Part shown: positions 17,194 to 26,200 of the stretch, piece by piece
How positions within the stretch are numbered: position 1 is the first letter of the stretch
How the letters are laid out: every line of letters starts with the position of its first letter
Program-made: the position numbers and the translations under genes
Notes under the pieces: generated by a model
Databases searched by the model: none
Told to the model about the DNA's origin: nothing
The model's input: only the letters and a program-made list of their open reading frames with translations
Source: Actinomycetota bacterium
GTDB lineage: Bacteria; Actinomycetota; Actinomycetes; Mycobacteriales; Mycobacteriaceae
Direction: 5' to 3'
NCBI GenBank assembly: GCA_018268465.1
Contig: JAFDWN010000002.1
Coordinates: forward strand, 1 to 64,000
Length of the DNA stretch: 64,000 nucleotides

Positions 17194-18567
17194 GTGGAGT
17201 CCGCGCTGACCGCTCTCATTGCCGAGCTGCCCGACGTCGCCAAAGACATCGTGGTCACCGATCCCGACATCCTGGCGTCCTATCGGCACGACCGTGCCGC
17301 CGACCCGGGCGCCGGCACCCCCCTTGCCGTCGTGCGCCCGCGCCGCACCGAAGAGGTGCAGGCGGTCGTGCGGTGGGCCGCGACGCACCGGGTGCCCGTG
17401 GTGACGCGGGGTATGGGCACCGGCCTGTCGGGCGGGGCGACCGCCGTGGACGGCGGAATCGTGCTGTCGACGGAGAAGATGCGCGATATCGCCGTCGATC
17501 CGGTCACCCGCACGGCGACCGTACAGCCTGGCCTGCTCAACGCCGAGGTGAAGAAAGCGGTGGCCGAGTACGGGTTGTGGTACCCGCCGGATCCGTCGTC
17601 GTACGAGATCTGCAGCATCGGCGGCAACATCGCCACCAACGCCGGCGGACTGTGTTGCGTCAAGTACGGCGTCACCACCGACTACGTCCTGGGTCTGCAG
17701 GTCGTGCTGGCGGACGGCACCGCGGTGCGGCTCGGCGGCCCTCGCCTCAAGGACGTCGCGGGCCTCAGCCTGACCAAACTGTTCGTCGGCAGCGAGGGCA
17801 CACTGGGCGTCATCACCGAGGTGACACTGCGATTGCTGCCGCCGCAGCACCCGGCCTGCACCGTGGTGGCGACGTTCGACTCGGTCGAGGCGGCCGCGAA
17901 GGCCGTGGTGAGCATCACCGGCCGGATCCGGCCGTCCATGCTGGAGTTCATGGACGCCGCGGCCATCAACGCCGTCGAGGACAAATTGCGGATGGGCCTG
18001 GACCGCACGGCCGCGGCCATGATGGTGGCGGCATCCGACGACCGCGGCCCCGCCGGCTCCGAGGATGCCGAATTCATGGCCGGCGTTTTCACCGAATACG
18101 GCGCGACCGAAGTGTTTTCGACGTCCGATCCGCAGGAGGGCGAGGCCTTCGTGGCGGCCCGCCGATTCGCCATACCCGCGGTCGAAGCCAAGGGATCGCT
18201 CCTGCTCGAGGACGTCGGAGTGCCTCTGCCCGCTCTCGCCGACCTGGTGGGCGGGGTGGCGAAGATCGCCGAGACCCACGACCTCATGATCTCCGTGATC
18301 GCCCACGCCGGGGACGGCAACACCCATCCACTGATCGTGTTCGACCCGACCGACGCCGACATGACCCGGCGGGCCGAAACCGCGTTCGGCGAGATCATGG
18401 ACCTCGCCGTCAGCCTGGGCGGCACGATCACCGGCGAACACGGCGTCGGGCGCCTGAAACGGCCGTGGCTCGCCGGCTATCTGGGCCCGGACGCCATGGC
18501 GCTCAACCAGAGGATCAAACAGGCCCTCGATCCGGACAACATCCTCAACCCCGGGGCGGCGGTCTGA
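17194..18567 (+). CDS. FAD-linked oxidase, glycolate/D-lactate dehydrogenase (GlcD) type (457 aa)
   Basis: Two-domain VAO-fold flavoprotein. The N-terminal FAD-binding part has VVTRGMGTGLSGGA, PPDPSSYEICSIGGN and KLFVGSEGTLGVITE; the C-terminal part has VIAHAGDGNTHP and ends GEHGVGRLKRPWL then DPDNILNPG, typical of GlcD/D-lactate dehydrogenases. It oxidises a 2-hydroxy acid. Length and position match Rv1257c (455 aa). The GTG at 17194 follows a -10 box by 6 nt. No partner FeS subunit (GlcF) is nearby, so it may act alone. Confidence 0.87.
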   Translation: MESALTALIAELPDVAKDIVVTDPDILASYRHDRAADPGAGTPLAVVRPRRTEEVQAVVRWAATHRVPVVTRGMGTGLSGGATAVDGGIVLSTEKMRDIAVDPVTRTATVQPGLLNAEVKKAVAEYGLWYPPDPSSYEICSIGGNIATNAGGLCCVKYGVTTDYVLGLQVVLADGTAVRLGGPRLKDVAGLSLTKLFVGSEGTLGVITEVTLRLLPPQHPACTVVATFDSVEAAAKAVVSITGRIRPSMLEFMDAAAINAVEDKLRMGLDRTAAAMMVAASDDRGPAGSEDAEFMAGVFTEYGATEVFSTSDPQEGEAFVAARRFAIPAVEAKGSLLLEDVGVPLPALADLVGGVAKIAETHDLMISVIAHAGDGNTHPLIVFDPTDADMTRRAETAFGEIMDLAVSLGGTITGEHGVGRLKRPWLAGYLGPDAMALNQRIKQALDPDNILNPGAAV

Positions 18568-19056
18568 CATCGCGCGGGGCGGAAACCCTACCGCCGCGGC
18601 AACGACCCGGTGGCACTTTGACCATTCGGCGCCAGATCCGAGTTCGCTATTGACACCCCGAAATCGGGTGTCGTACCTATAAGACATGCCACGCGCTGTG
18701 TCTCATCGGGCAAACAGTCCGGTGGCAACGCGCCGGCGCAGACGCGAGGCCAGTGCCGTCGCAGCAGAACGCGTCGGAAGCCAGGGAGAACTGGCCCATC
18801 CCACCCGAGACCCACCGATATACAACGGGTTTCGCCATCAAGTCACCCACCGTCCAACGGGGACGTGGGCATCCGGCCGCCGCTGCGGCACGACGTGGCC
18901 GACGAGCGCACTGAGGGGTTGCGCTCGAAGGATCACGCAACGCTCGCGCGGCGGCGGTGGGCCCGGGATGCGCCGGCGCGGGGCCGCCGGCGCGCCCGGA
19001 CCACCCGGAAACTGTTGCGTGGCAGCGGGATACCCCCGCGCACGGGGTTCGCGGCG
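18568..19056. other. 489-bp stretch where H37Rv carries cyp130; no convincing gene
   Basis: In H37Rv the FAD-linked oxidase and the TetR gene flank cyp130; no cytochrome P450 motif is visible here in any frame. The stretch holds a promoter-like TTGACA at 18650-18655, an inverted repeat at 18652-18672, and a low-complexity open frame from 18686 that ends overlapping the TetR start. Confidence 0.6.
18650..18679 (+). promoter_or_regulatory. Promoter with embedded inverted repeat upstream of tetR
   Basis: Consensus -35 TTGACA (18650-18655), 18-nt spacer, then TACCTA (18674-18679) as a weak -10. GACACCC (18652-18658) and GGGTGTC (18666-18672) form a perfect 7-bp inverted repeat with a 7-nt spacer, lying inside the promoter as expected for a TetR operator. 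Confidence 0.5.
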
Positions 19057-19060
19057 GTGA
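18686..19060 (+). CDS. Doubtful leader ORF before tetR (124 aa)
   Basis: The ATG lies 6 nt after the -10 candidate, fitting a leaderless start, and the stop TGA overlaps the TetR GTG as GTGA, the usual coupling geometry. Against it, the product is Arg/Gly-rich, has no recognisable fold or motif, and its codon third positions are not clearly GC-biased. It may be a non-functional leader or simply chance. Confidence 0.25.
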   Translation: MPRAVSHRANSPVATRRRRREASAVAAERVGSQGELAHPTRDPPIYNGFRHQVTHRPTGTWASGRRCGTTWPTSALRGCARRITQRSRGGGGPGMRRRGAAGAPGPPGNCCVAAGYPRARGSRR

Positions 19061-19626
19061 ACGGCGACTGGCTGTCCGACCGTCGCAGCGAAGCTGCCGA
19101 GGAGAAGATCCTCGACGCGGCCGGTGAGCTGTTCGCACGCGAACGGGCATCGACGGTGGGGATGAAGGAGATCGCCAGGGCCGCGGGCTGTTCGCGGGCC
19201 ACGCTGTACCGCTACTTCGAGAACCGTGAGGTGCTGCTGACGGCCTATACGGAGCGTGAGGGCCAGCGAGTCTTCCAGGCCATCTCCGAGCGGGTCGCGA
19301 CGATCACCGATCCGCGTGACCGGCTCGTCGAGGCCGGCATGACCCTGGTGTGGACGATCCGCGCGCAGCCGGGGCTGTCGTCGTGGTTCACCGACGGCCA
19401 GGCGCAGGTGGGTGGCCGGCTCGCGCAGCGGTCCCGGGTGATCAGGGCATTCGTCGACGCGTTCGTCCGCTCACTGGGTGTCGACGACCCCGGCGCCTCC
19501 GATCGACGCGCCCGGTGGGTCATTCGCGTCGTCACATCGATCCTGGTCTTCCCGGGCCGCGACGACGCCGACGAACGAGCGATTCTCGAGGAGTTCGTCG
19601 CCCCGCTGGTGGCGCCGCTGCCGTAG
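19057..19626 (+). CDS. TetR-family transcriptional regulator, Rv1255c-like (189 aa)
   Basis: N-terminal TetR helix-turn-helix: AEEKILDAAGELFARERASTVG... then MKEIARAAGCSRATLYRYFENRE at residues ~10-55; the rest is a ligand-binding helical domain with no identifiable ligand. I chose the GTG at 19057 because it begins just before the conserved domain and gives about the length of Rv1255c (202 aa); the open frame extends to 18865 with unconserved Arg-rich residues. In H37Rv it neighbours cyp130, missing here, so its target may now be itself or an unlinked gene. Confidence 0.82.
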   Translation: MNGDWLSDRRSEAAEEKILDAAGELFARERASTVGMKEIARAAGCSRATLYRYFENREVLLTAYTEREGQRVFQAISERVATITDPRDRLVEAGMTLVWTIRAQPGLSSWFTDGQAQVGGRLAQRSRVIRAFVDAFVRSLGVDDPGASDRRARWVIRVVTSILVFPGRDDADERAILEEFVAPLVAPLP

Positions 19627-19636
19627 CGCGCGCACC

Positions 19637-20785
19637 TCAGGCGCGCACGCGCGTGAACCGGTGCAGCAGCCAGGCCAGGGGAATCGTCACGACGAGGGTC
19701 ACGACGAACAGATTCAGCGTCGATCCGGTGTAGATGGGGTACTGCAGGATCTCCATCATCACCAGCTCCATGGTCACCAGGTGGATCAGGAAGATCTCGT
19801 AGGAGATCTCACCGAGGAACACCATCGGCCGGCTGGCCAGGACACGCGAATACCACCCGTGATCACCCAGCGCCAGCGGCGCGACCACCAGCGTGGCGAT
19901 CACCGTGTAGAACGCGATCTTGGCCAGCGCCTCCCACAGCTCGGTCGGCGAGGTCGTGGGCTCACCCGCGATCGGCGTGGACGCGATGAAGAAACACACC
20001 ACCGCCAGCGGGACGCAGACCAGCGCGTAGGTGCGCACGCCCATGGCCTGCAGCACCGTCAGCAGCATGCCGCCCAGGAACCACGCCAGATAGGTGGGCA
20101 GCCACAGCCTCGCCCCGTCGGGCAGCACCTCGGTGGTGTGCACGATGACCAGCCACAGCGGAGAGATCGTCGCCAGCGCGGCCAATCCGGCCAGGAGCCG
20201 ACCCGGCCGCCAGCGGCGCCGGCACACCACCACCAGCAGCAGGTAGGCCAGCAGCGGCAGCACCACATAGAAGGCGACCTCGACCGCCAGGCTCCACATC
20301 TGGGTCAGGCCCTGATGCAGGAACGAGTACAGGTAGTTGTCGGTGTAGATCTGGGTCAGCGTGAGGTTGCGGAACAAACCCATCCAGGTGTGACCGGGGT
20401 TGGGGCCCGCGGTGCGGAAGTGGTAGACGAGGTAGGCCAGCAGGACGGTGACGACGTAGGCGGGCATGATCCGCCGCACCCGGTGCCAGGCGTACCGGCG
20501 TACCGACGGTGGCGGCCCGCCCGAGGCCGCCGCGGTCACCCAGGGGCGGAACAACAGGAATCCCGACAGCACGAAGAAGATCGGAACGCCGATCTCCATC
20601 CGCGAGTACACCAGACCCGAGAAACCCTGCGGGTACTTGCCGGTCGTGTAGGCGGCGTGGGTCAGCACGACCAGCATCGCCGCGACGGCGCGCACCCCCG
20701 TCAGCGAGGCGACCCGGTCGGTGGTGGTGACCGATTCCAGGCCGCCCTGCGCCGCGATACCGCGGACGTCCTTCGCCCAGGTCAC
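19637..20785 (-). CDS. Acyltransferase-3 family membrane protein, Rv1254-like (382 aa)
   Basis: Integral membrane O-acyltransferase (Acyl_transf_3, OafA/WecH type) with about ten helices. Family motifs are LTGVRAVAAMLVVLTHAAY (with the catalytic-type histidine), FFVLSGFLLFRPW, the RRYAWHRVRRIMPAY arginine block, and LGEISYEIFLIHL near the C-terminus. It would acylate a cell-envelope sugar or lipid. The GTG at 20785 overlaps the deaD stop as GTGA, so the two are translationally coupled. Specific substrate unknown. Confidence 0.85.
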   Translation of the reverse strand: MTWAKDVRGIAAQGGLESVTTTDRVASLTGVRAVAAMLVVLTHAAYTTGKYPQGFSGLVYSRMEIGVPIFFVLSGFLLFRPWVTAAASGGPPPSVRRYAWHRVRRIMPAYVVTVLLAYLVYHFRTAGPNPGHTWMGLFRNLTLTQIYTDNYLYSFLHQGLTQMWSLAVEVAFYVVLPLLAYLLLVVVCRRRWRPGRLLAGLAALATISPLWLVIVHTTEVLPDGARLWLPTYLAWFLGGMLLTVLQAMGVRTYALVCVPLAVVCFFIASTPIAGEPTTSPTELWEALAKIAFYTVIATLVVAPLALGDHGWYSRVLASRPMVFLGEISYEIFLIHLVTMELVMMEILQYPIYTGSTLNLFVVTLVVTIPLAWLLHRFTRVRA

Positions 20786-22458
20786 TTGGGCTTCCGGCGC
20801 GGCTTCGACGGCCCCCGATCGAGTTGAAGGTTGATCTTGACACCCGAGATGCGGGTTTCTTCGAGCGCCTTGAGCGTCTTCTTCGACAGTTTCGCGGGTA
20901 GCTCGACCAGCGAGAAATCCGGCCGGATGGTGATATGCCCGAACTCACTGCGGTGCAGCCCGCCCTCGTTGGCGATGGCGCCGACGATGTGCCCCGGGCC
21001 GACCTTGTGCCGTTTGCCCACCGAGATGCGGTAAGTGGCCAGCCCTTCGGCGGGCTCCCGGGTGGGGCGCTCCGGGCGCTCCCGCCGGTCGTCGTCACGC
21101 TTGCGCCGCTCCGGAGGTGGTTCGACCATGAGGAACTGCTCGCCGTTGCGCGACTGCACGGCGAGCGCGGCGGCGATATCGGCCATCGGCACGTTGTTGT
21201 CGCGTTCGTAGTCCTCGATGAGCCTGCGGAACAGGTCGATTCCCGGTGCGGCCAGCGCATCGGTGATCGAATCGCGGAATTTGGACACCCGCTGCGCGTT
21301 GACGTCGTCGACGGACGGCAACTCCGCCTCGATCAGCTTCTGCCGGGTGGCCCGCTCGATCGACTTGAGCAGGTGACGCTCGCGCGGCGTGACGAACAGG
21401 ATGGCGTTCCCCGACCGGCCCGCGCGCCCGGTACGCCCGATGCGGTGCACGTAGGACTCGGTGTCGTGCGGGATGTCGTAGTTCAGCACGTGGGAGATGC
21501 GCTCGACGTCCAGGCCGCGGGCGGCGACGTCGGTGGCGATGAGGATGTCCAGCGTGCCGTCCTTGAGCGCGGTGATGGTGCGCTCACGCTGGGCCTGCGC
21601 GATGTCTCCGTTGATGGCCGCCGCCGCAAAGCCCCGCGCCCGCAGCCGCTCGGCGACCTCCTCGGTGGCCTGTTTGGTCCTGACGAACACGATCATCGCC
21701 TCGAAGGGTTCGACCTCCAGCAGGCGCGTCAGCGCGTCCATCTTGCGCGGCCCCGCGACCTGGATGTAGCGCTGGGTGATGTTCTCCGCGGTCGCGGTCT
21801 TGGCCTCGACGGTGACCTCGACCGGATCATGCAGGTATTTGGCGGTGATTTTGCGGATGGCCGGAGGCATGGTGGCCGAGAACAGCGCCACCTGCTTGTA
21901 CTCCGGTGTCTCCGACAGGATCCGCTCGACGTCCTCGGCGAAACCCATCTGCAGCATCTCGTCGGCCTCGTCGAGGACGAGGTAATCCAGCCGGGACAGG
22001 TCCAGGGTGCCGCGCTCCAGGTGGTCGATCACGCGGCCGGGTGTGCCGACCACGACCTGGGCGCCGCGTTTCAGTCCCGTCAGCTGCACGACGTAGGACG
22101 AACCGCCGTAGATCGGCAGCACATTCACGTCCGGCAGGTGCGCACCGTAGCGGCCGAACGCCTCGGCGACCTGCAGGGCCAGCTCGCGGGTGGGGGCGAG
22201 CACCAGCGCCTGGGTGGCCTTGTTGGTGGTGTCGATCTTCGACAGGATCGGGATCGCGAACGCCGCTGTTTTGCCGGTTCCGGTCTGGGCCAGCCCGACC
22301 ACGTCGGAGCCCGCCAGCATGGCCGGAATGGTGGCCGCCTGGATGGGCGACGGGGATTCGTATCCGACGTCGGCGACGGCCCGCAGCACCGCCGGGTGAA
22401 TCTGCAGGTCGGAAAACGTTGGCTCGGCGCTCGGGGCGTCCGGTTCGGGCGAGGTCAT
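20782..22458 (-). CDS. deaD: DEAD-box ATP-dependent RNA helicase DeaD (558 aa)
   Basis: All DEAD-box motifs are present: Q motif SPIQ, Walker A AQTGTGKT, PTRELA, GTPGR, DEAD, SAT, then IVFVRTK, DVAARGLD and HRIGRTGRAGR. The C-terminal extension (residues ~460-540) carries an Arg-rich linker and a DbpA/CsdA-type RNA-binding domain (YRISVGKRHKVGPGHIVGAI), with a basic KPRRKPK end. It unwinds structured RNA in ribosome assembly and cold adaptation. Matches Rv1253 (563 aa). A TAGACT box lies 9 nt upstream of the ATG at 22458. The acyltransferase gene is coupled downstream. Confidence 0.93.
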   Translation of the reverse strand: MTSPEPDAPSAEPTFSDLQIHPAVLRAVADVGYESPSPIQAATIPAMLAGSDVVGLAQTGTGKTAAFAIPILSKIDTTNKATQALVLAPTRELALQVAEAFGRYGAHLPDVNVLPIYGGSSYVVQLTGLKRGAQVVVGTPGRVIDHLERGTLDLSRLDYLVLDEADEMLQMGFAEDVERILSETPEYKQVALFSATMPPAIRKITAKYLHDPVEVTVEAKTATAENITQRYIQVAGPRKMDALTRLLEVEPFEAMIVFVRTKQATEEVAERLRARGFAAAAINGDIAQAQRERTITALKDGTLDILIATDVAARGLDVERISHVLNYDIPHDTESYVHRIGRTGRAGRSGNAILFVTPRERHLLKSIERATRQKLIEAELPSVDDVNAQRVSKFRDSITDALAAPGIDLFRRLIEDYERDNNVPMADIAAALAVQSRNGEQFLMVEPPPERRKRDDDRRERPERPTREPAEGLATYRISVGKRHKVGPGHIVGAIANEGGLHRSEFGHITIRPDFSLVELPAKLSKKTLKALEETRISGVKINLQLDRGPSKPRRKPK

Positions 22459-22531
22459 CGGGATTGCAGTCTAGTGGTCCGGAGGCGGGTTTCCGGCCGC
22501 GCGCCTGCCGAACCCGTCGGCACGGTGCCGG

Positions 22532-22537
22532 TACGGT
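22532..22537 (+). promoter_or_regulatory. Candidate -10 box of lprE (leaderless)
   Basis: TACGGT ends 8 nt before the GTG at 22546 and supports that start. Confidence 0.4.
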
Positions 22538-22545
22538 GCCCTGTT

Positions 22546-23133
22546 GTGAAGGAGGCACCCCGGGTTCGCGAGGTCGCGTTGGCGCGGTTGGCGATGGTGT
22601 GCGCCGCTCTGGTCACGCTGACCGGATGCGGATCGGGCGATTCCACGGTCTCGAAAACCCCCGAGGCGCCCGCCGTGTCGGCCGCCCCGACGGCACCCCC
22701 GGCCCCGCCCGCCCCGACCGCCGAGGCGACCGCGGGACCGGCGCCGCAGGCCGACCCGTGCGCGGTGAACCTCGCCGCGCCGGAGATCGCCAAAGCGGTC
22801 TCGGAGTTGCCCCGCGACCCGCGCAGTAACCAGGGCTGGAGCCCCGAGCCGCTGGCGGGCAACTACAACGAGTGCGCGCCACTGTCGGCCGTCATCGTGC
22901 GCGCGAACACCAACGCCGAGAACCCCAACACCAGGGCGGTGTTGTTCCATCTCGGCAGGTTCATCCCCTCCGGCGTGCCCGACACCTACGGATTCAACGG
23001 CATCGACAATTCCACGACCACCGGCGACACCGTCGCGCTGGTCTACGACGGCGGCACCCCCGGCCTGGTCAGTGTGGTGCGGTTCCGGTGGAACGGCAAC
23101 GGCGTCGAGTTGATCGGCAACACCGGCACCTGA
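22546..23133 (+). CDS. lprE: Lipoprotein LprE (195 aa)
   Basis: Signal peptide with a hydrophobic core and lipobox LTGC at about residues 24-27, followed by a Pro/Ala-rich linker (residues ~40-75) and a mature domain starting DPCAVNLAAPEIAKAV. The conserved SELPRDPRSNQ, NYNECAPLSAV, GVPDTYGFNGID and VELIGNTGT blocks match Rv1252c/LprE (202 aa). It is anchored to the outer face of the membrane; molecular role unclear. The GTG start is supported by a -10 box 8 nt upstream. A perfect 26-bp-arm hairpin follows the stop. Confidence 0.85.
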   Translation: MKEAPRVREVALARLAMVCAALVTLTGCGSGDSTVSKTPEAPAVSAAPTAPPAPPAPTAEATAGPAPQADPCAVNLAAPEIAKAVSELPRDPRSNQGWSPEPLAGNYNECAPLSAVIVRANTNAENPNTRAVLFHLGRFIPSGVPDTYGFNGIDNSTTTGDTVALVYDGGTPGLVSVVRFRWNGNGVELIGNTGT

Positions 23134-23147
23134 GCGCCCGCCCCGCG

Positions 23148-23206
23148 CCGAACCAGAAGTCCGGGTCGCTAAGCGCGCGGCTTAGCGACCCGGACTTCTG
23201 GTTCGG
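23148..23206. repeat. Large perfect palindrome, 26-bp arms and 7-nt loop
   Basis: Left arm 23148-23173 and right arm 23181-23206 are exact reverse complements; the loop is CGCGCGG. It begins 14 nt after the lprE stop. It could act as an intrinsic-type terminator (without a T-run) or be a REP/MITE-like mobile palindrome. Confidence 0.8.
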
Positions 23207-23247
23207 CGGGGGTGGTTGGGGCGCACGGCGGTGTCGGTGCGCTCCCC

Positions 23248-23253
23248 TACAGT
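23248..23253 (+). promoter_or_regulatory. Candidate -10 box of the nuclease-helicase gene (leaderless)
   Basis: TACAGT ends 7 nt before the GTG at 23261. Confidence 0.4.
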
Positions 23254-23260
23254 TGCGGAC

Positions 23261-26200
23261 GTGTTCGTCGCATCGGACGGGGCCGACCGGGTCATCTACA
23301 GCGCCTCGGATCTGGCTGCGGCCGCTCGCTGCGAATACGCATTGCTGCGGGCGTTCGACGCCCGACTCGGTCGCGGTACGGCCGTCTCCGCCGACGACGA
23401 GCTGCTGGCACGCACGGCACGGCTGGGCGCCGACCACGAGGCCCGGCATCTGGACGACCTGCGCACCGGCGGCGCGGGTGAGGTCACGCTGATCGGGCGG
23501 CCCAGCTATTCGGTGGCGGGCCTGACCGCGGCCGCCGAGGCCACGAGGGTGGCGGTGCAGCGCCGCGCGCCCGTCATCCACCAGGCGGCGATGTTCGACG
23601 GCCGATTCGTCGGCTTCGCCGACTTCCTGGTCTACACCGACTCCGCGGTGGGCCCGCGGTATCGGCTACGTGACACCAAGCTGGCGCGCTCGGTCAAGGT
23701 GGAGGCGCTGCTGCAGCTGGCCGCCTACGCCGACGCGCTGGCCGCGGCGGATGTGCCGGTGGATCCGGAAGTCGAGCTGGTGCTGGGCGACGGCACGGTG
23801 CGCGGCTACCGGGTCGACGAACTGCTGCCCGTCTACCGGCCCCGGCGGGCGGCGTTGCAGCGGCTGCTGGACGACCATCTGGCCGGCGGCGCCCCGGTGT
23901 CCTGGGACGACAAGCACGTGCGGGCGTGCTTCCGCTGCCCCGAGTGCACCACCGCGGTGCGCGAACGCGACGACCTACTGCTGGTCGCCGGGATGCGGGT
24001 CAGCCAGCGCGCGCATCTCATCGACGCGGGCGTCACCACGGTCGCACGGCTCGCAGAGCACACCGGAGCCGTACCGCACTTGTCGGCGCGCACGGTGACG
24101 GCGCTGACGGCGCAGGCGCGGCTGCAGACCGCCCCACGGGTGGACGGCGTCCCGCCGTACGAGGTCATCGACGCTCAGCCGCTGATGGTTCTACCCGACC
24201 ACGACAAGGGCGACCTGTTCTTCGACTTCGAAGGCGACCCGCTGTGGACGGCCCAGGGCCAGGAATGGGGCCTGGAATACCTGTGGGGTGTGCTGGATAC
24301 CTCCGACGACTTTCAGCCGCTGTGGGCCCACGACCGCCCTGGCGAACGGGCCGCGCTCGCGGAGTTCCTTGCCCTGGTGCGCAAACGCCGCAAGCGTTAC
24401 CCGAATATGCACATCTACCACTACGCCGCATACGAGAAGTCCGCGTTGCTGCGGCTGGCCGGCCGTTACGGCGAGGGTGAGCAGGAGGTCGACGACCTCT
24501 TGCGCAACGGTGTGCTCGTCGACCTTTTTCCGTTGGTGCGCAAGAGTATTCGCGTCGGAACCGAGAACTACAGCATCAAGTCGCTGGAACCGTTGTACAT
24601 GGGATCCGAACTGCGCAGCGGCGACGTCACCACCGCTACCGACTCCATCACCCAGTACGCGCGGTACTGCGCACTGCGCGACGACGGCCGCATCGACGAG
24701 GCGGCCGTGGTGCTCAAGGAGATCGAGGAGTACAACCGCTACGACTGCCGCTCGACCCGGCGGCTGCGGGATTGGCTGCTGGCCAGGGCCATCGACTCCG
24801 GTGTCCCGCCCCGCGGCCCCGTCCCGGTTGTGCAGGATGTGCCGGTCACTCCGCCCGACGCCGTCGAGCGGACACTGTGCAAATTCGCGGGCGACGCCGT
24901 CGAGGAGCGGACGCCGCGCCAGGTCGCGGTGGCGATGTTGGCCGCGGCGCGCGGGTTCCACCGGCGCGAGGACAAACCCTACTGGTGGTCGCACTTCGAC
25001 CGGCTGAACCACCCGACCGACGAATGGGCCGACGAAACCGGCGTTTTCGTCGCCGACGACGCGCGGGTGGTCGCCGACTGGCACACCCCGCCGCGGGCGC
25101 GCAAGCCGCAGCGCCGGGTGCTGCTCACCGGGCAGCTGGCCGCCGGTGACCTTGGAACCGACATGTACGCCCTCTACGAACCCCCGGCGCCCGCGGGGCT
25201 GAGCGACGACCCCGACCGGCGGGGATTCGGCGCCGTGAAGGTCGTCGGGACCGACGATTGGGACGCACCCACGGAAGTGACCGTCGTCGAGAAGGAGCCC
25301 AGGGATGCCGACGTCTTCGCGGCGCTTCCGTTCGCGCTGACGCCCGGTCCGCCGATCCCGACCACGGCACTGCGCGAATCCATCGAAACCACCGCCGCCG
25401 AGATCGCCGCCGGGCTGCCCGCGCTGCCGCCGAACGCCACGTTGGACGTGCTGCTGCGCGAGCCTCCGCGGACGCTCAGCGGTGCCCCGCTGCCCCGCAG
25501 CGGCGTCATCACCGACGACATCACCGCGGCGCTGCTCGACCTGGACGCGTCCTACCTCGCGGTGCATGGACCGCCGGGGACGGGCAAGACCTTCACCACC
25601 GCCGGGGTGATCGCCCGTCTGGTCAACGAACACCGCTGGCGCGTCGGCGTGGTCGCGCAGTCGCACGCGGTGGTGGAGAACCTGTTCGCCGACGTGATCG
25701 GCGCGGGCGTCGACCCGCAGCGGGTAGCCAAGAAACGCAACACCGTCGACGGCGGGTGGCGCGAACTCGACAACCCCGAGTTCGCCGGGTTCATTGCCGA
25801 CAACCACGGCTGCGTCGTCGGCGGTACGGCGTGGGACTTCGCCAATACCAACAAGATCGCCCGCGGCAGCCTGGACCTCCTGGTGATCGAGGAGGCCGGC
25901 CAGTTCAGCCTGGCCAACATGATCGCCGTCGCACCCGCCGCAACGAACCTGTTGCTGCTGGGCGATCCGCAGCAGCTGCCCCAGGTCGTCCAGGGCAACC
26001 ACCCCGAACACGTGGACAGCTCGGTGCTGGCGTGGCTGGTGGAGGGCGGCCACACACTGCCGCCGCAGCGGGGGTACTTCCTGGACGTGTCCTACCGGAT
26101 GCATCCCGCGGTGTGCGCGGCGGTGTCGCGGCTGTCCTACGACGGCCGACTGCACTCCGAGCAGCGCAGCTCGGCCCGCCGGCTGGCCGGCTACGACCCC

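Noticed and set aside
17170..18687. 505-aa minus-strand frame opposite the FAD-linked oxidase
   Set aside because: Antisense to a gene with a complete set of flavoprotein motifs.
19478..20827. 449-aa plus-strand frame opposite the acyltransferase
   Set aside because: Gln/Arg/His-rich antisense translation of a membrane protein gene; no family features.
20935..22545. Upstream extension of the lprE frame through deaD
   Set aside because: It is antisense to deaD; the real lprE begins at a GTG with a -10 box at 22532 and a lipoprotein signal.
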